Shown in pieces: positions 1-7,249 of a stretch of 45,111 nt of DNA; the first letter of the stretch is position 1, and each line of letters starts with the position of its first letter. Under the pieces are notes generated by a model, which was not told the origin of the DNA, made no database searches, and saw nothing but the letters and a program-made list of their open reading frames with translations. The stretch is from contig JAPHEE010000010.1 in assembly GCA_029259545.1 (NCBI GenBank), forward strand, positions 1 through 45,111, written 5' to 3'. The DNA is from Candidatus Alkanophaga volatiphilum (GTDB lineage: Archaea > Halobacteriota > Syntropharchaeia > Alkanophagales > B39-G2). A program made the translations under genes and the position numbers.

Positions 1-133
1 CGCCGGGGGCGGCGTGGTTCACCGCCTCTTGAATCGTCGCATAGTCGTCGGGCACGTAGATCGTCGCCGCGGACGCCACGCCCGTGAGGGCGAGAAGGAC
101 GATCAGGAGGCAGAGCAGGGCTCTCCTAAACAA
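1..133 (-). CDS. N-terminus of a secreted parallel beta-helix (NosD/PDF-type) protein, cut by window edge
   Basis: Reading leftwards from a TTG at 131-133, the frame stays open to the window edge. It encodes a signal peptide (FRR, then a hydrophobic stretch ending GVASAA) followed by TIYVPDDYATIQEAV. That IYVPDDYxTIQEAV opening is characteristic of archaeal surface proteins built from right-handed beta-helix repeats (NosD-like copper-binding/PbH1 families). The start overlaps the last 8 bases of the truncated cas10d, so this gene begins inside the end of its neighbour. The TTG start is inferred because no ATG or GTG fits. The rest of the protein lies outside the window, so length and repeat number cannot be judged. 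Confidence 0.6.
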   Translation of the reverse strand, partial: MFRRALLCLLIVLLALTGVASAATIYVPDDYATIQEAVNHAAPG

Positions 134-1895
134 ACTTGCACATTGCCCTAAAAGGCTCGAAAAAGTATCCTAAGCCCTCGAAGATCTTCGTCACTCTCTT
201 CGTCACGCCCCCGACGTTCACGAGCGGTATCGTATAATCGTAGGCGTCCACGTAAACCGTGTAAACCTCCTTGTTCTGCCCAAAGGCGAGCCTTCTGAGC
301 ATGATTTCCGCCAAGCACGTCCCGCAAATACGCTTCTCCCAGTTTTTTATGGAGACGACGGTGCGGTTTGTGAAGCCACGGGGAGAGAAGCCGAAAGCCA
401 CGTCGTCCCTCGCCGCAACGCCCGCCTCACCCCCGCAGAGACAGCACATGTTGCGCTTGTCCGCCAAGCTCCTCGGCTCAAGCCTCGAAAGCAGCGGCTC
501 GCCGTCGATATAAGCAAAGTTCAGAACCTCCCTGAAGACTTTGCGGAAGCTCACCCGCTCCCCCTCGTAATTTTTCTCCAGCAGCTCCCTGAGCTTCGTG
601 AGAAGCTCGTCCTTGACCTCCGCATCTAACCTCTTGGTCGCCCCTACGAGCTTCACGTAGTTCTTCAGCCCCGTGTCACGCCCCCTTAAAATCTCGGCGG
701 CGCTCGGTAGGAAACTTAGGTCCAAGTCGGAGAAGTAAGCCTCCTCCGCCCCCTTTTTCAGCCTTTCGACCTCCTTACTGTCGACGGAAAGTTGCAGTAT
801 CAGCTTAAGAAGCACGAAAATTTCGAACTTCTCGGCGTCGAACTTTTCGATCTCCTTGCTGATTGCTTCCTTTAACCGCTCGTCCCTCGAAATATCGTAG
901 TAAAGTGCCTCTCTATTCCTGAGAAGCCTCTCAAGGAACTTTGTTACGTTTTCCTCGCTCGGCTCAACGAGCCTGAAGACGCCGAGCTGTGCCTTCTGCC
1001 TATCGATTTTCACCAACTCTTCCATCCGCTCCAGAATTTTCGCCTCCAACTCTCCTGCAAGCTCCTCAACTGCCCCCTCAAGAAACTCCCTGCTCAAGGG
1101 CTCGCCGAGCCAGATGAAGCCCCGTGGCGACACGAGCAGAAGCTTCCCGGAAACTCGCCTCATGATCCCTTCCAGCAAGAACCTCGTAATCAGCTCGTAG
1201 GGGGTGTCCTCGAAGTGGAAGGAGTGGACCCCATCGAAGTGCCTCTTAAGCCTTTTATGAAGCTCTCGGAACGTCTCGGCAAAGGACTCGGCTGGAGGGA
1301 GGGAAATGGTGTCTGCGAGGTGCACGACATTCTGCAAGTACTCTTTGACTACTCTGTCAAGCCCTCGTCTCCGAGGTAGTGAGACGGTGATTTCCCGATC
1401 AGTGTACCTCGTTCTGTCTTCCGTGCTGAGAACTAAGTAGCGGACGATGTTCTTTTCCTCCTCGGAAAGTTCTAGACCGAGCCGCCTGACGACCTCAGGA
1501 AGCCTTCCAAGCGCCTCTCTCAGGTCGGTCGTTCCGAAGAGCTTGTTGATGTCGTGAAGGGCGATGGAGAGCATTGCGCACCTCACAAGCATCCGAAGGT
1601 CCGCATCTCCGCTCAACAAAAGCCCTGACAGCCCCCTGTTTTCGAGAAGTTTCTGCTCTAAGAGGAGCATGGCGGCAGGCATGCCGTTCAGAACGTGCAT
1701 CGGGTAGCTCATGTCCGGATACTCACGGAAGCCGGAGCCGCCCTTTGCGGAGATGAGCCGGAACTCCTCGAAAAGCCTCGGGAAAACCTCGTTAAGGAAC
1801 CGCCGCACCCCCGCCTTGAAGAGCGTCGTCTCGAAAACCTCCTCCACCTTGACCCTAATCCTCGGTCTCTGCCGCTCCTCGGACACTCCACCCAC
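126..1895 (-). CDS. cas10d: Cas10d (Csc3)-like CRISPR large subunit, C-terminally truncated
   Basis: The 589-residue protein has an N-terminal HD-nuclease region (H114-D115 in ALHDINKLFG, preceded by H67 in YPMHVLNG) and a Cys cluster near the end (C484/C485/C487 and C524/C527) resembling the zinc-binding segment of Cas10d. Cas10d is the large subunit and HD nuclease of type I-D Cascade. From memory family members run to roughly 900-1000 residues, with a degenerate palm domain after the zinc segment. Here the protein stops about 60 residues after the last zinc Cys, so the C-terminal third is missing. The break coincides with the start of a secreted-protein gene, suggesting recombination. GTG at 1895 is the longest start. 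A second GTG at 1886 follows GGTGG and is equally possible. A type III Cas10 is the alternative, but the HDINK sequence favours I-D. No Cas3, Csc1, Csc2, Cas1 or Cas2 is seen. Confidence 0.6.
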   Translation of the reverse strand: MGGVSEERQRPRIRVKVEEVFETTLFKAGVRRFLNEVFPRLFEEFRLISAKGGSGFREYPDMSYPMHVLNGMPAAMLLLEQKLLENRGLSGLLLSGDADLRMLVRCAMLSIALHDINKLFGTTDLREALGRLPEVVRRLGLELSEEEKNIVRYLVLSTEDRTRYTDREITVSLPRRRGLDRVVKEYLQNVVHLADTISLPPAESFAETFRELHKRLKRHFDGVHSFHFEDTPYELITRFLLEGIMRRVSGKLLLVSPRGFIWLGEPLSREFLEGAVEELAGELEAKILERMEELVKIDRQKAQLGVFRLVEPSEENVTKFLERLLRNREALYYDISRDERLKEAISKEIEKFDAEKFEIFVLLKLILQLSVDSKEVERLKKGAEEAYFSDLDLSFLPSAAEILRGRDTGLKNYVKLVGATKRLDAEVKDELLTKLRELLEKNYEGERVSFRKVFREVLNFAYIDGEPLLSRLEPRSLADKRNMCCLCGGEAGVAARDDVAFGFSPRGFTNRTVVSIKNWEKRICGTCLAEIMLRRLAFGQNKEVYTVYVDAYDYTIPLVNVGGVTKRVTKIFEGLGYFFEPFRAMCKFV

Positions 1896-1952
1896 CTAAC
1901 CCTACTTCCCATTACCTATATAAATCATTAACCCTTAACCTAACAGTTAAGC
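1896..1952. promoter_or_regulatory. Shared divergent promoter of cas10d and csa3 with TTAAC repeats
   Basis: A single TATA-like stretch CTATATAAAT (1916-1925) sits about 25 nt from the cas10d start on the minus strand and about 28 nt from the csa3 ATG on the plus strand, so both genes could be transcribed leaderless from it. Between it and the csa3 start lie TTAACCC, TTAACC and AGTTAA. TTAAC at 1935-1939 and GTTAA at 1946-1950 form an inverted repeat. Its place over the csa3 transcription start, beside a gene for a winged-helix CRISPR regulator, suggests an autoregulatory operator. This is inferred from position only. Confidence 0.5.
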
Positions 1953-2543
1953 ATGAAGCCGGCGCACGTCATCGTCATCGGCTTCCACGCCGCCCACATT
2001 TACAAGCCGCTCGTCGAGTTCGGCGCCTCGAAGGTCGTCTTGGTCTACTCCGCCAAGGAGGAGGTCGAGGGGAGGGTCGCCGACGCGCTCACGGAGGCTC
2101 GCCGCCTCTTCTCCGGCTTGGGTCTGCCGCACGAGGAGCTGAGGCTCGAAGCCTACGAGTTCGAGCGGAACGTCGAGCTCCTGCGTAAGCTCATCAGGCG
2201 GGAGCGGCGGGTCGTCGCCAACCTCACCGGCGGGCGGAAGATAACGTCGTTCGCCCTCCTCTACGCCGCCCTCCTCGAACCCGAATGCGTGGAAGCCATC
2301 GTCTACGTGAGCGAGGACGACGAGATCATACGACTCCCGAAGTTCCTGCCGAGCGTGAGCATCACGCCCTCCGAGCGCAAAGTCTTGGACGTACTTGGTA
2401 AGGGGAAGTGCGTCTCCGAAATAGCCGAAAAGCTGAATATATCCCTGCCGGCGGCGATAAAGCTCGTCGGCAGCCTCGAAAGGAAGGGGCTGGTGCGGAG
2501 CGAGCGGGTGGGGCGGAAGAGGCTGATCACGCCGCTGTTTTAA
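1953..2543 (+). CDS. csa3: Csa3-type CARF winged-helix CRISPR regulator
   Basis: The 196-residue protein has a Rossmann-like CARF domain at residues 1-125 and a winged helix-turn-helix at about 137-196 (ITPSERKVLDVLG, then LVGSLERKGLVRS). The CARF hallmark NLTGGRKITSFALLY lies at 90-104. Csa3 proteins are archaeal transcription factors that bind cyclic oligoadenylate through CARF and control cas genes or arrays. The ATG at 1953 is about 28 nt downstream of a TATA box, consistent with a leaderless mRNA. The gene is followed after 23 nt by hepT and mntA in the same direction, so CRISPR signalling may control the toxin-antitoxin pair. Family identity is strong. The ligand and targets here are unknown. 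Confidence 0.85.
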   Translation: MKPAHVIVIGFHAAHIYKPLVEFGASKVVLVYSAKEEVEGRVADALTEARRLFSGLGLPHEELRLEAYEFERNVELLRKLIRRERRVVANLTGGRKITSFALLYAALLEPECVEAIVYVSEDDEIIRLPKFLPSVSITPSERKVLDVLGKGKCVSEIAEKLNISLPAAIKLVGSLERKGLVRSERVGRKRLITPLF

Positions 2544-2566
2544 ATGGTGAAAGGTAAGGGAGTGAG

Positions 2567-2959
2567 ATGAGGGCGGAAGCCGAGGCTTGGTGGAAGGAGG
2601 CTTTAGAGAGCCTGAGAGCCGCAGAACACCTGCTCAAGGCGGGCTTTTATAATTATGCCGCCTTCCATTCCCATCAAGCTGCTGAGAAGGCTCTGAAGAC
2701 TCTAATAATTGAGAAGCTCCGTGTTTCCCCTCCGAAGACGCACAATCTCCTCACGCTCTCAGAGGCTTTGAAAGGGGTTGTGGACCTCGGAGAGGTGCTC
2801 GACGACCTCAAAGACCTCAACCCCCACTACCTCGTCTCTAGGTATCCAGACGCTGCAAACGGGGTTCCGAGCGAAGTTTATTCGAAGAGGATGGCGGAAG
2901 CATGCTTGAGCATGGCGAGGGGCGTTGTGGAATGGGCGAAGAGGTTGTTAAACGCTTAA
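2567..2959 (+). CDS. HEPN-domain protein (HepT-like toxin partner of MNT)
   Basis: A 130-residue all-helical HEPN protein. It shows the typical opening WWKEALESLRAAEHLL, the FHSHQAAEKALKTL helix (residues about 30-45), HNLLTL, and the RYPDAANG segment seen in the COG1895/COG2250 HEPN group. In type VII toxin-antitoxin systems the HEPN protein is an RNase or growth inhibitor neutralised by nucleotidylation from the MNT partner. A purine-rich GGGAGTGAG directly precedes the ATG. It overlaps the following MNT gene by 28 nt, the usual translationally coupled arrangement. The gene starts 23 nt after csa3 and probably shares its mRNA. Confidence 0.8.
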   Translation: MRAEAEAWWKEALESLRAAEHLLKAGFYNYAAFHSHQAAEKALKTLIIEKLRVSPPKTHNLLTLSEALKGVVDLGEVLDDLKDLNPHYLVSRYPDAANGVPSEVYSKRMAEACLSMARGVVEWAKRLLNA

Positions 2960-3363
2960 AGGAGTTCGCATCGAAGCTTCTGGAAGAGGGTTTCGGGCTG
3001 AGGTCTCTCGTCCTCTTCGGCTCACGTGCCAGGGGCGACCACTTGCGGACGAGCGACGCCGACGTCCTCCTGATCCTCGAAACCGATGAGGATTTCCTGA
3101 AGAGAATAAGGAGGCTATCGGACTTCTGGTGCTGGGAATCCGGCATTCCCATCGAGCCTTTCCCGTACACTCCGGATGAGGTGGTGCACCTCATCAACAA
3201 AGGCTCGATAACGATCTACGACGCTCTGGAGCACGGCGTCGTCATCTACGACGACGGGACGTTCGCACGCCTGAGGGCGAAGTTCAGGGAGGCTTTGGAA
3301 AAAGGGGTCGTCAGGCGGGGCGTCTGCGGCTGGTGGGAGCTCCCTCGTGGGAGGGTCGTCTAG
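2932..3363 (+). CDS. MNT-family minimal nucleotidyltransferase (antitoxin of HEPN/MNT pair)
   Basis: The core GSRARGDHLRTSDADVLL matches the DNA-polymerase-beta-type signature GSxRxGxxxxxSDxDVL, with two catalytic acids in SDAD. The usual third acidic strand appears as GIPIEPFPYTPDE, where a Glu sits where Asp is more common. MntA-type proteins transfer AMP to the HEPN toxin. I place the start at the ATG at 2932 (MGEEVVKRL), because the longer frame from 2902 adds only ten residues lying inside the HEPN gene. The last 15-20 residues overlap the 3' end of the convergent cas6 by 53 nt and look unlike family tails, so the C-terminus may have been extended by sequence rearrangement. Confidence 0.8.
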   Translation: MGEEVVKRLKEFASKLLEEGFGLRSLVLFGSRARGDHLRTSDADVLLILETDEDFLKRIRRLSDFWCWESGIPIEPFPYTPDEVVHLINKGSITIYDALEHGVVIYDDGTFARLRAKFREALEKGVVRRGVCGWWELPRGRVV

Positions 3364-4105
3364 GCGGGCTTTTGGGTTTGCGTCCAGTTTTCACGTCCGG
3401 CTTCACGACCTCCACCATCCCGAAGCCCATCGCATTCTTCTCGCCGAAGCCCGCCTCGTACCCGAACTTCAGGAGCGGAGGCTCGCCCCTCGCGACGAAC
3501 CGCATCATCGTGCTGCGGTGCCACGTGTTCTTCACCCGCACCCTCGGGAGCTTCGTCACCTCCAGCACCTCGATCTCAAACTCGTCGCCCGGCAGCTCCC
3601 CGTAAAACGCCTCGTACTTCCTCAAAAGGTTCCTGCGGAGGTTCTCGTAGAACTTCCGTTCCGACGGATACAGGTCCCACGTCCTGCGCCGCCCCTCAAT
3701 TTCGACGACCGTCCGCACCACGATCGGGGACAAAGTTTCAAACGTGACCTCGCTTTCTATCTTGGGCGTCCTCAGCGCCTCGACACGCTCCACGACGAAG
3801 TTCGCGCCTGCGATGCGAAACTCCGGCTCTTCGAGGATGCCTTCAACGAACGCCGAAACAATCTCCGCATCCGGGGAGGAAAAGAAAAAATGACAGCCCC
3901 TCATTCGAAGCTTATCGCCTTTCACTTCATAATCCTTAGAGAGGAGCCTTGAAAACGTGAAGAACTTGAAGTCCCGCCTGCTGTGCAAGCCCAATTCCGG
4001 ACGCACGCTCATGATCCTGCGATAAATGGCGCTGGCTACCGCATAGTTGTAATTTATGGGCACCTCTTGGACGGACTCCGAACGCAGGTTCACCTTTACC
4101 CGCAC
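3311..4105 (-). CDS. cas6: Cas6 pre-crRNA endoribonuclease
   Basis: The 264-residue protein ends its fold with the glycine-rich loop GFGEKNAMGFGMVEVV (about 219-234), the best-known Cas6 signature, used to bind repeat RNA. An N-terminal His in LGLHSRRDFKFFTFSRLL is the plausible catalytic histidine. Cas6 cuts CRISPR transcripts within the repeat in type I and III systems. GTG at 4105 is the start, about 25 nt from a TATA-like AAAATATAAC on the minus strand. After VKPDV there is an unusual basic, proline-rich tail (TGRKPKSPPRR and onward, about 25 residues) that overlaps the convergent mntA. No CRISPR array is in the window, so Cas6 must act on an array elsewhere, or be left over. Confidence 0.85.
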   Translation of the reverse strand: MRVKVNLRSESVQEVPINYNYAVASAIYRRIMSVRPELGLHSRRDFKFFTFSRLLSKDYEVKGDKLRMRGCHFFFSSPDAEIVSAFVEGILEEPEFRIAGANFVVERVEALRTPKIESEVTFETLSPIVVRTVVEIEGRRRTWDLYPSERKFYENLRRNLLRKYEAFYGELPGDEFEIEVLEVTKLPRVRVKNTWHRSTMMRFVARGEPPLLKFGYEAGFGEKNAMGFGMVEVVKPDVKTGRKPKSPPRRPSHEGAPTSRRRPA

Positions 4106-4172
4106 CGATTATAACTTGAGCTCGTTATATTTTAGCGGTAAGGTAAGCACTACGCTTGGAACCTCAGCAAAG
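4106..4172. promoter_or_regulatory. Divergent promoter region between cas6 and the methyltransferase gene
   Basis: The AT-rich stretch ATTATAACTTGAGCTCGTTA followed by TATTTTAG (about 4108-4136) offers TATA-like boxes on both strands. On the minus strand AAAATATAAC lies about 25 nt before the cas6 GTG. On the plus strand TTATATTTTAG lies about 40 nt before the ATG at 4173. Confidence 0.4.
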
Positions 4173-5384
4173 ATGCACGCAACAACGCTCCAAAACTCAA
4201 AACCGGAGCTGAAAAGGGTTGAAAGGGAGGTGTCGAGAGCCGTTGCTATGGTAAAAAGGGGCTTCCACAAGGAGAAGGTCGTCAAGAGGCTGAGGGGCGG
4301 GCGAGGTCTCCGCCCCGAGCTCATATACGAGGTTGCGAGGTGCCGGCTCCACGCACGGGAGAAATTCGGACCGCTCGCCGAAAAGCTGTTCTTCGACGAG
4401 GAGGGGCTGCGTTACGCAACGCCGGCGGTCGTTGCGGAGTACAGGGCGGAAAGGCTGAAGTGCGACGTCATCGCGGACGTGAGCTGCGGCGCCGGCGCGC
4501 AGCTCGTCTTCTTCGCCATGCGCTGCCGAAAGGCTTACGGCGTGGAGCTGAACGAGGAGCGAGCCAAGCTCGCAGCGCTCAACGTAGCGTCCCTCGGCTT
4601 GGAAAACGTGGAGATCATCGTGGGCGATGCGACGGGCGACGCCGCCGTCAAGAGGCTTAAAGACGCAGAGGTCGTGTTCTCAGACCCCTCAAGACCCCCC
4701 GGTGAGGAGGTGCGGACGATCGAAAGCCTGCAGCCCCCTCCGCTCAAAATCGTCGAGAAGTATCAGCGAATAACCGAGAAGCTCGCATTCGAGCTGCCGC
4801 CGCAGATGCCGCCCGAACGCGTGCGACGCTGGCTCGCCGGCGAAAAGGAGTACACGTCGCTGAACTTCCAGCTGAACCGCCTCGCCCTCTACATGGGCGA
4901 ACTCGCAGAATGCGACGTCTCAGCCATCTCGCTGCCCTCCGGCGAGCGGGTGACGTCCGAGGACGCCGCCGCCGAGCTCGAAGCGGCGGACGCCCCGAAG
5001 GCGTTCCTCTACGAGGTCGACCCCACCGTGGTCAAAGCCACGCTCCTCAGAAACCTGCTGGGCAAGCTCGGGCTCGAAGCCTCGGTCCTGAGCGAGGACA
5101 AGCGGCGGACTCTCTTAACTTCCGATGAAGAGGCGAGCTCGGCGTTCCTCCGCAGGTACAGAGTGCTCGAACTTGTGAACTTCGGCGTAGCCTCCATAAA
5201 GGAGGCGTTAAAACGCCTCGACGCCAGAAAGGTGACGCTGCGCTTCTCGCTGCCGCCGTCGGAGTACTGGAGCGTGCGTAAGCGGCTCGAAGAGGGGCTG
5301 AGCGGCGAACGCTGGATCCACCTCTTCAAAATAAAGGACAAGGCGCTCCTCGCAGAACGCCTATCCCCTGAGGATCAGCTTTAG
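4173..5384 (+). CDS. Class I SAM-dependent (RNA) methyltransferase with THUMP-like C-terminal part
   Basis: The protein of about 403 residues has a Rossmann methyltransferase core. Motif I is IADVSCGAGAQ (about residue 100), the acidic SAM-binding strand is AYGVELNEE, and motif IV is VFSDPSRPP (about residue 170). DPSRP in place of the N6/DPPY type is seen in a bacterial/archaeal family annotated as SAM methyltransferase with a THUMP-like domain, presumably acting on RNA. An earlier in-frame ATG at 4056 would add 39 residues, but they lie over the cas6 promoter and N-terminus and look non-native. ATG 4173 is about 40 nt after a TATA-like box and is preferred. The 3' end overlaps the convergent reductase gene by 24 nt. 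The exact substrate is unknown. Confidence 0.65.
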   Translation: MHATTLQNSKPELKRVEREVSRAVAMVKRGFHKEKVVKRLRGGRGLRPELIYEVARCRLHAREKFGPLAEKLFFDEEGLRYATPAVVAEYRAERLKCDVIADVSCGAGAQLVFFAMRCRKAYGVELNEERAKLAALNVASLGLENVEIIVGDATGDAAVKRLKDAEVVFSDPSRPPGEEVRTIESLQPPPLKIVEKYQRITEKLAFELPPQMPPERVRRWLAGEKEYTSLNFQLNRLALYMGELAECDVSAISLPSGERVTSEDAAAELEAADAPKAFLYEVDPTVVKATLLRNLLGKLGLEASVLSEDKRRTLLTSDEEASSAFLRRYRVLELVNFGVASIKEALKRLDARKVTLRFSLPPSEYWSVRKRLEEGLSGERWIHLFKIKDKALLAERLSPEDQL

Positions 5385-6344
5385 GAGCGCCCTGACGTCC
5401 GCGACGGAGTGCCCGACCGCCCGCTTTGACTCGACAGCCACGATCTTCGGAAGAAGAGGGAGCGCCCGCCAGAGCCTCCCCTGCTGGACGGCTTCGACGA
5501 ACTTGTGCTCGTTCTCAATCCAGCGGAAATGCTTGAGCACCCGCCGCTCGTAGTCCTCAAGACGCCCGGAACGCAAACACTCGTAGAGGAGCTTTGCGCA
5601 CCTGAGCGAAGGCGCATTACCCTCACCGGCGCCCGAAACGCAACCTATGGACTCGCCGACGCCAACGACCTTCCCAACGATGAAAGGGCGACACTTGGAC
5701 GGCGGCAGAAGGCGGACGAATGCGTCGCACCTGCACGAATGCTTGTCGCCGACCTCAAAGCCGTACTTCTCCCTGAGACCGTTGAGCAGTGCTGAGAAGT
5801 TGCCCTCAGCCTCGCCGACGCCGATGTGCCAGCGCTTGTCGCCCAGCGGGAACGCCCATGCGTACCCCGTCGCCCCCCTCGCATAGACATAGATGTTCTC
5901 GTCAGCGTCGTGCTTCTCGACGGTCTGCATCGTAGGATACAGCCTGTCGTTCTCGATTTTCGGGAGCAACGCACGCTCGTAGCCGGTAGCGTCCACGAGA
6001 ATGTCCGCATGCTGGGCGTTCGGCGTCCCCGCATCCTTTAAGTCCATACGCCCCCACAAGTCTTCAAGAAGCCGCTTTTTGTCAAAGATGACCACGTTCT
6101 TGTTTTTGAACGCCACGCCGTTGATAACTACGTACTCAGGACGCACGAGCACGTACTCGTCGAGATTCACGTCGATTTCTTTGTACAGGGCTTTAGCTTC
6201 GTTATACGTAATGCCCCAGGCACACCTGCAGTCTGGCGAGCGTCGCCGCTCGCAGATGCCAACGTCAAAGCCCGCCTGCTTTAAAAGGAAATAAAGGAAC
6301 GTGCCGGCGACGCCCGCCCCGTATATTTGGACTTTCAAACTCAT
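5361..6344 (-). CDS. FAD-dependent geranylgeranyl-reductase-family protein
   Basis: The N-terminus VQIYGAGVAGTFLYFLLKQA followed by VGICER is a GxGxxG FAD-binding fold with its terminal acidic residue. Downstream, WAFPLGDKRWHIGVGEAEG and VGKVVGVGESIGCVSGAGEG match the layout of geranylgeranyl reductases, which saturate prenyl chains of archaeal lipids or quinones. It is shorter (about 327 residues) than typical archaeal members (about 390), so it may be a divergent paralogue. The ATG at 6344 (MSLKVQIYG) follows GAGTGAGG and is preferred over a GTG two codons earlier. A prenyl synthase and UbiA homologue about 18 kb away make a role in prenyl-chain reduction plausible, but the substrate cannot be read from sequence. 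Confidence 0.7.
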   Translation of the reverse strand: MSLKVQIYGAGVAGTFLYFLLKQAGFDVGICERRRSPDCRCAWGITYNEAKALYKEIDVNLDEYVLVRPEYVVINGVAFKNKNVVIFDKKRLLEDLWGRMDLKDAGTPNAQHADILVDATGYERALLPKIENDRLYPTMQTVEKHDADENIYVYARGATGYAWAFPLGDKRWHIGVGEAEGNFSALLNGLREKYGFEVGDKHSCRCDAFVRLLPPSKCRPFIVGKVVGVGESIGCVSGAGEGNAPSLRCAKLLYECLRSGRLEDYERRVLKHFRWIENEHKFVEAVQQGRLWRALPLLPKIVAVESKRAVGHSVADVRALLKLILRG

Positions 6345-6431
6345 CCTCACTCAATATCGACTTGCTATAATAATTACACATTAGCTGCATCTGGCAAAAC
6401 TGAAAGCGGCGCATTCTAACAGGCGAGTGAA

Positions 6432-7195
6432 ATGAAAATGAAGAAGTATTTTGAGGGCGTGCAGCCGCACATAGGTTGCAAAAAGGGCGATGTCGCCGAA
6501 GTCGTGCTGCTCCCCGGCGCTCCCGAAAGGGTTGAAAAAATAGCAAAAATGCTGGATTCTTACGAGAAGGTGAGTGAGAGGATGGAGTTCAAAGTTTACA
6601 ATGGAGTATTAAGAGAGAAAAGGGTGACGGTGGCCTCTACGGGAATAGGATGTCCTTCTGCCGCCATCGCCGTCGAGGAGCTTGCGAACTGCGGCGCCGA
6701 GGTGTTCGTGAGGGTGGGCACAACGGGTGCCATTCAGGGAGGATAAAGATAGGCGACGTGATAATAGCAGAAGCTGCGGTGAGGGACGACGGCACGACCA
6801 AAGAATACATAAATGTCGAGTACCCTGCGGTTGCGAGCTTTGATGTCGTTGAAGCTTTGAAGAAAGCCGCTCGTGAACAAGGCGTGCGGCATCACGTCAG
6901 CATCGTCAGAACAAATGACGCTTTTCTATGGCGCCGCTAACTTCGAAAGCATCGTGAATAAATACAAGGAGGCAGGTGTGCTAGTTTCGACATGGAGTGC
7001 TCCGCCGTTTTCATAGCGGCAAGGTTGAGAGGAGGGATGAAAGCCGGCGGCGTCTTGGGTGTCGTCAACAACGTTGTTAAAGGCGAATCCGGGATGGAAG
7101 AGAAAGGGCCCTTAGCGTCTGAATATAAGAGGAAAGCGGAGGATGCTGAAAAGAACGCCATTAAAGTTGCTGTAAGAGCTGTAAGACTCTTGTGA
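6432..7195 (+). pseudogene. Uridine/purine nucleoside phosphorylase family gene, disrupted by three frameshifts
   Basis: Four consecutive frame segments together reproduce one PNP/UDP-family protein of about 250 residues. Segment 1 (6432 to about 6742) includes VVLLPGAPERVEKIAKML and VFVRVGTTGAIQGG. Segment 2 (about 6744-6926) reads IKIGDVIIAEAAVRDDGTTK through VSIVRTNDAF. Segment 3 (about 6927-6988) reads YGAANFESIVNKYKEAGVL. Segment 4 (about 6990-7195) reads DMECSAVFIAARLRGG to the end, including the nucleoside-binding MExxA-like region. Deleting one T in CTTTTC (near 6927) joins segments 2 and 3. One-base losses near 6742 and 6987 would explain the others. The family phosphorolyses nucleosides for salvage. 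Since codons on either side remain well conserved, the damage is recent or is a sequencing artefact. Confidence 0.85.
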
Positions 7196-7249
7196 AGGTC
7201 GGCATCTGCAGAGAAAACTGCTTTGCGTGGAACCCCCCGGCGCTCCGAC

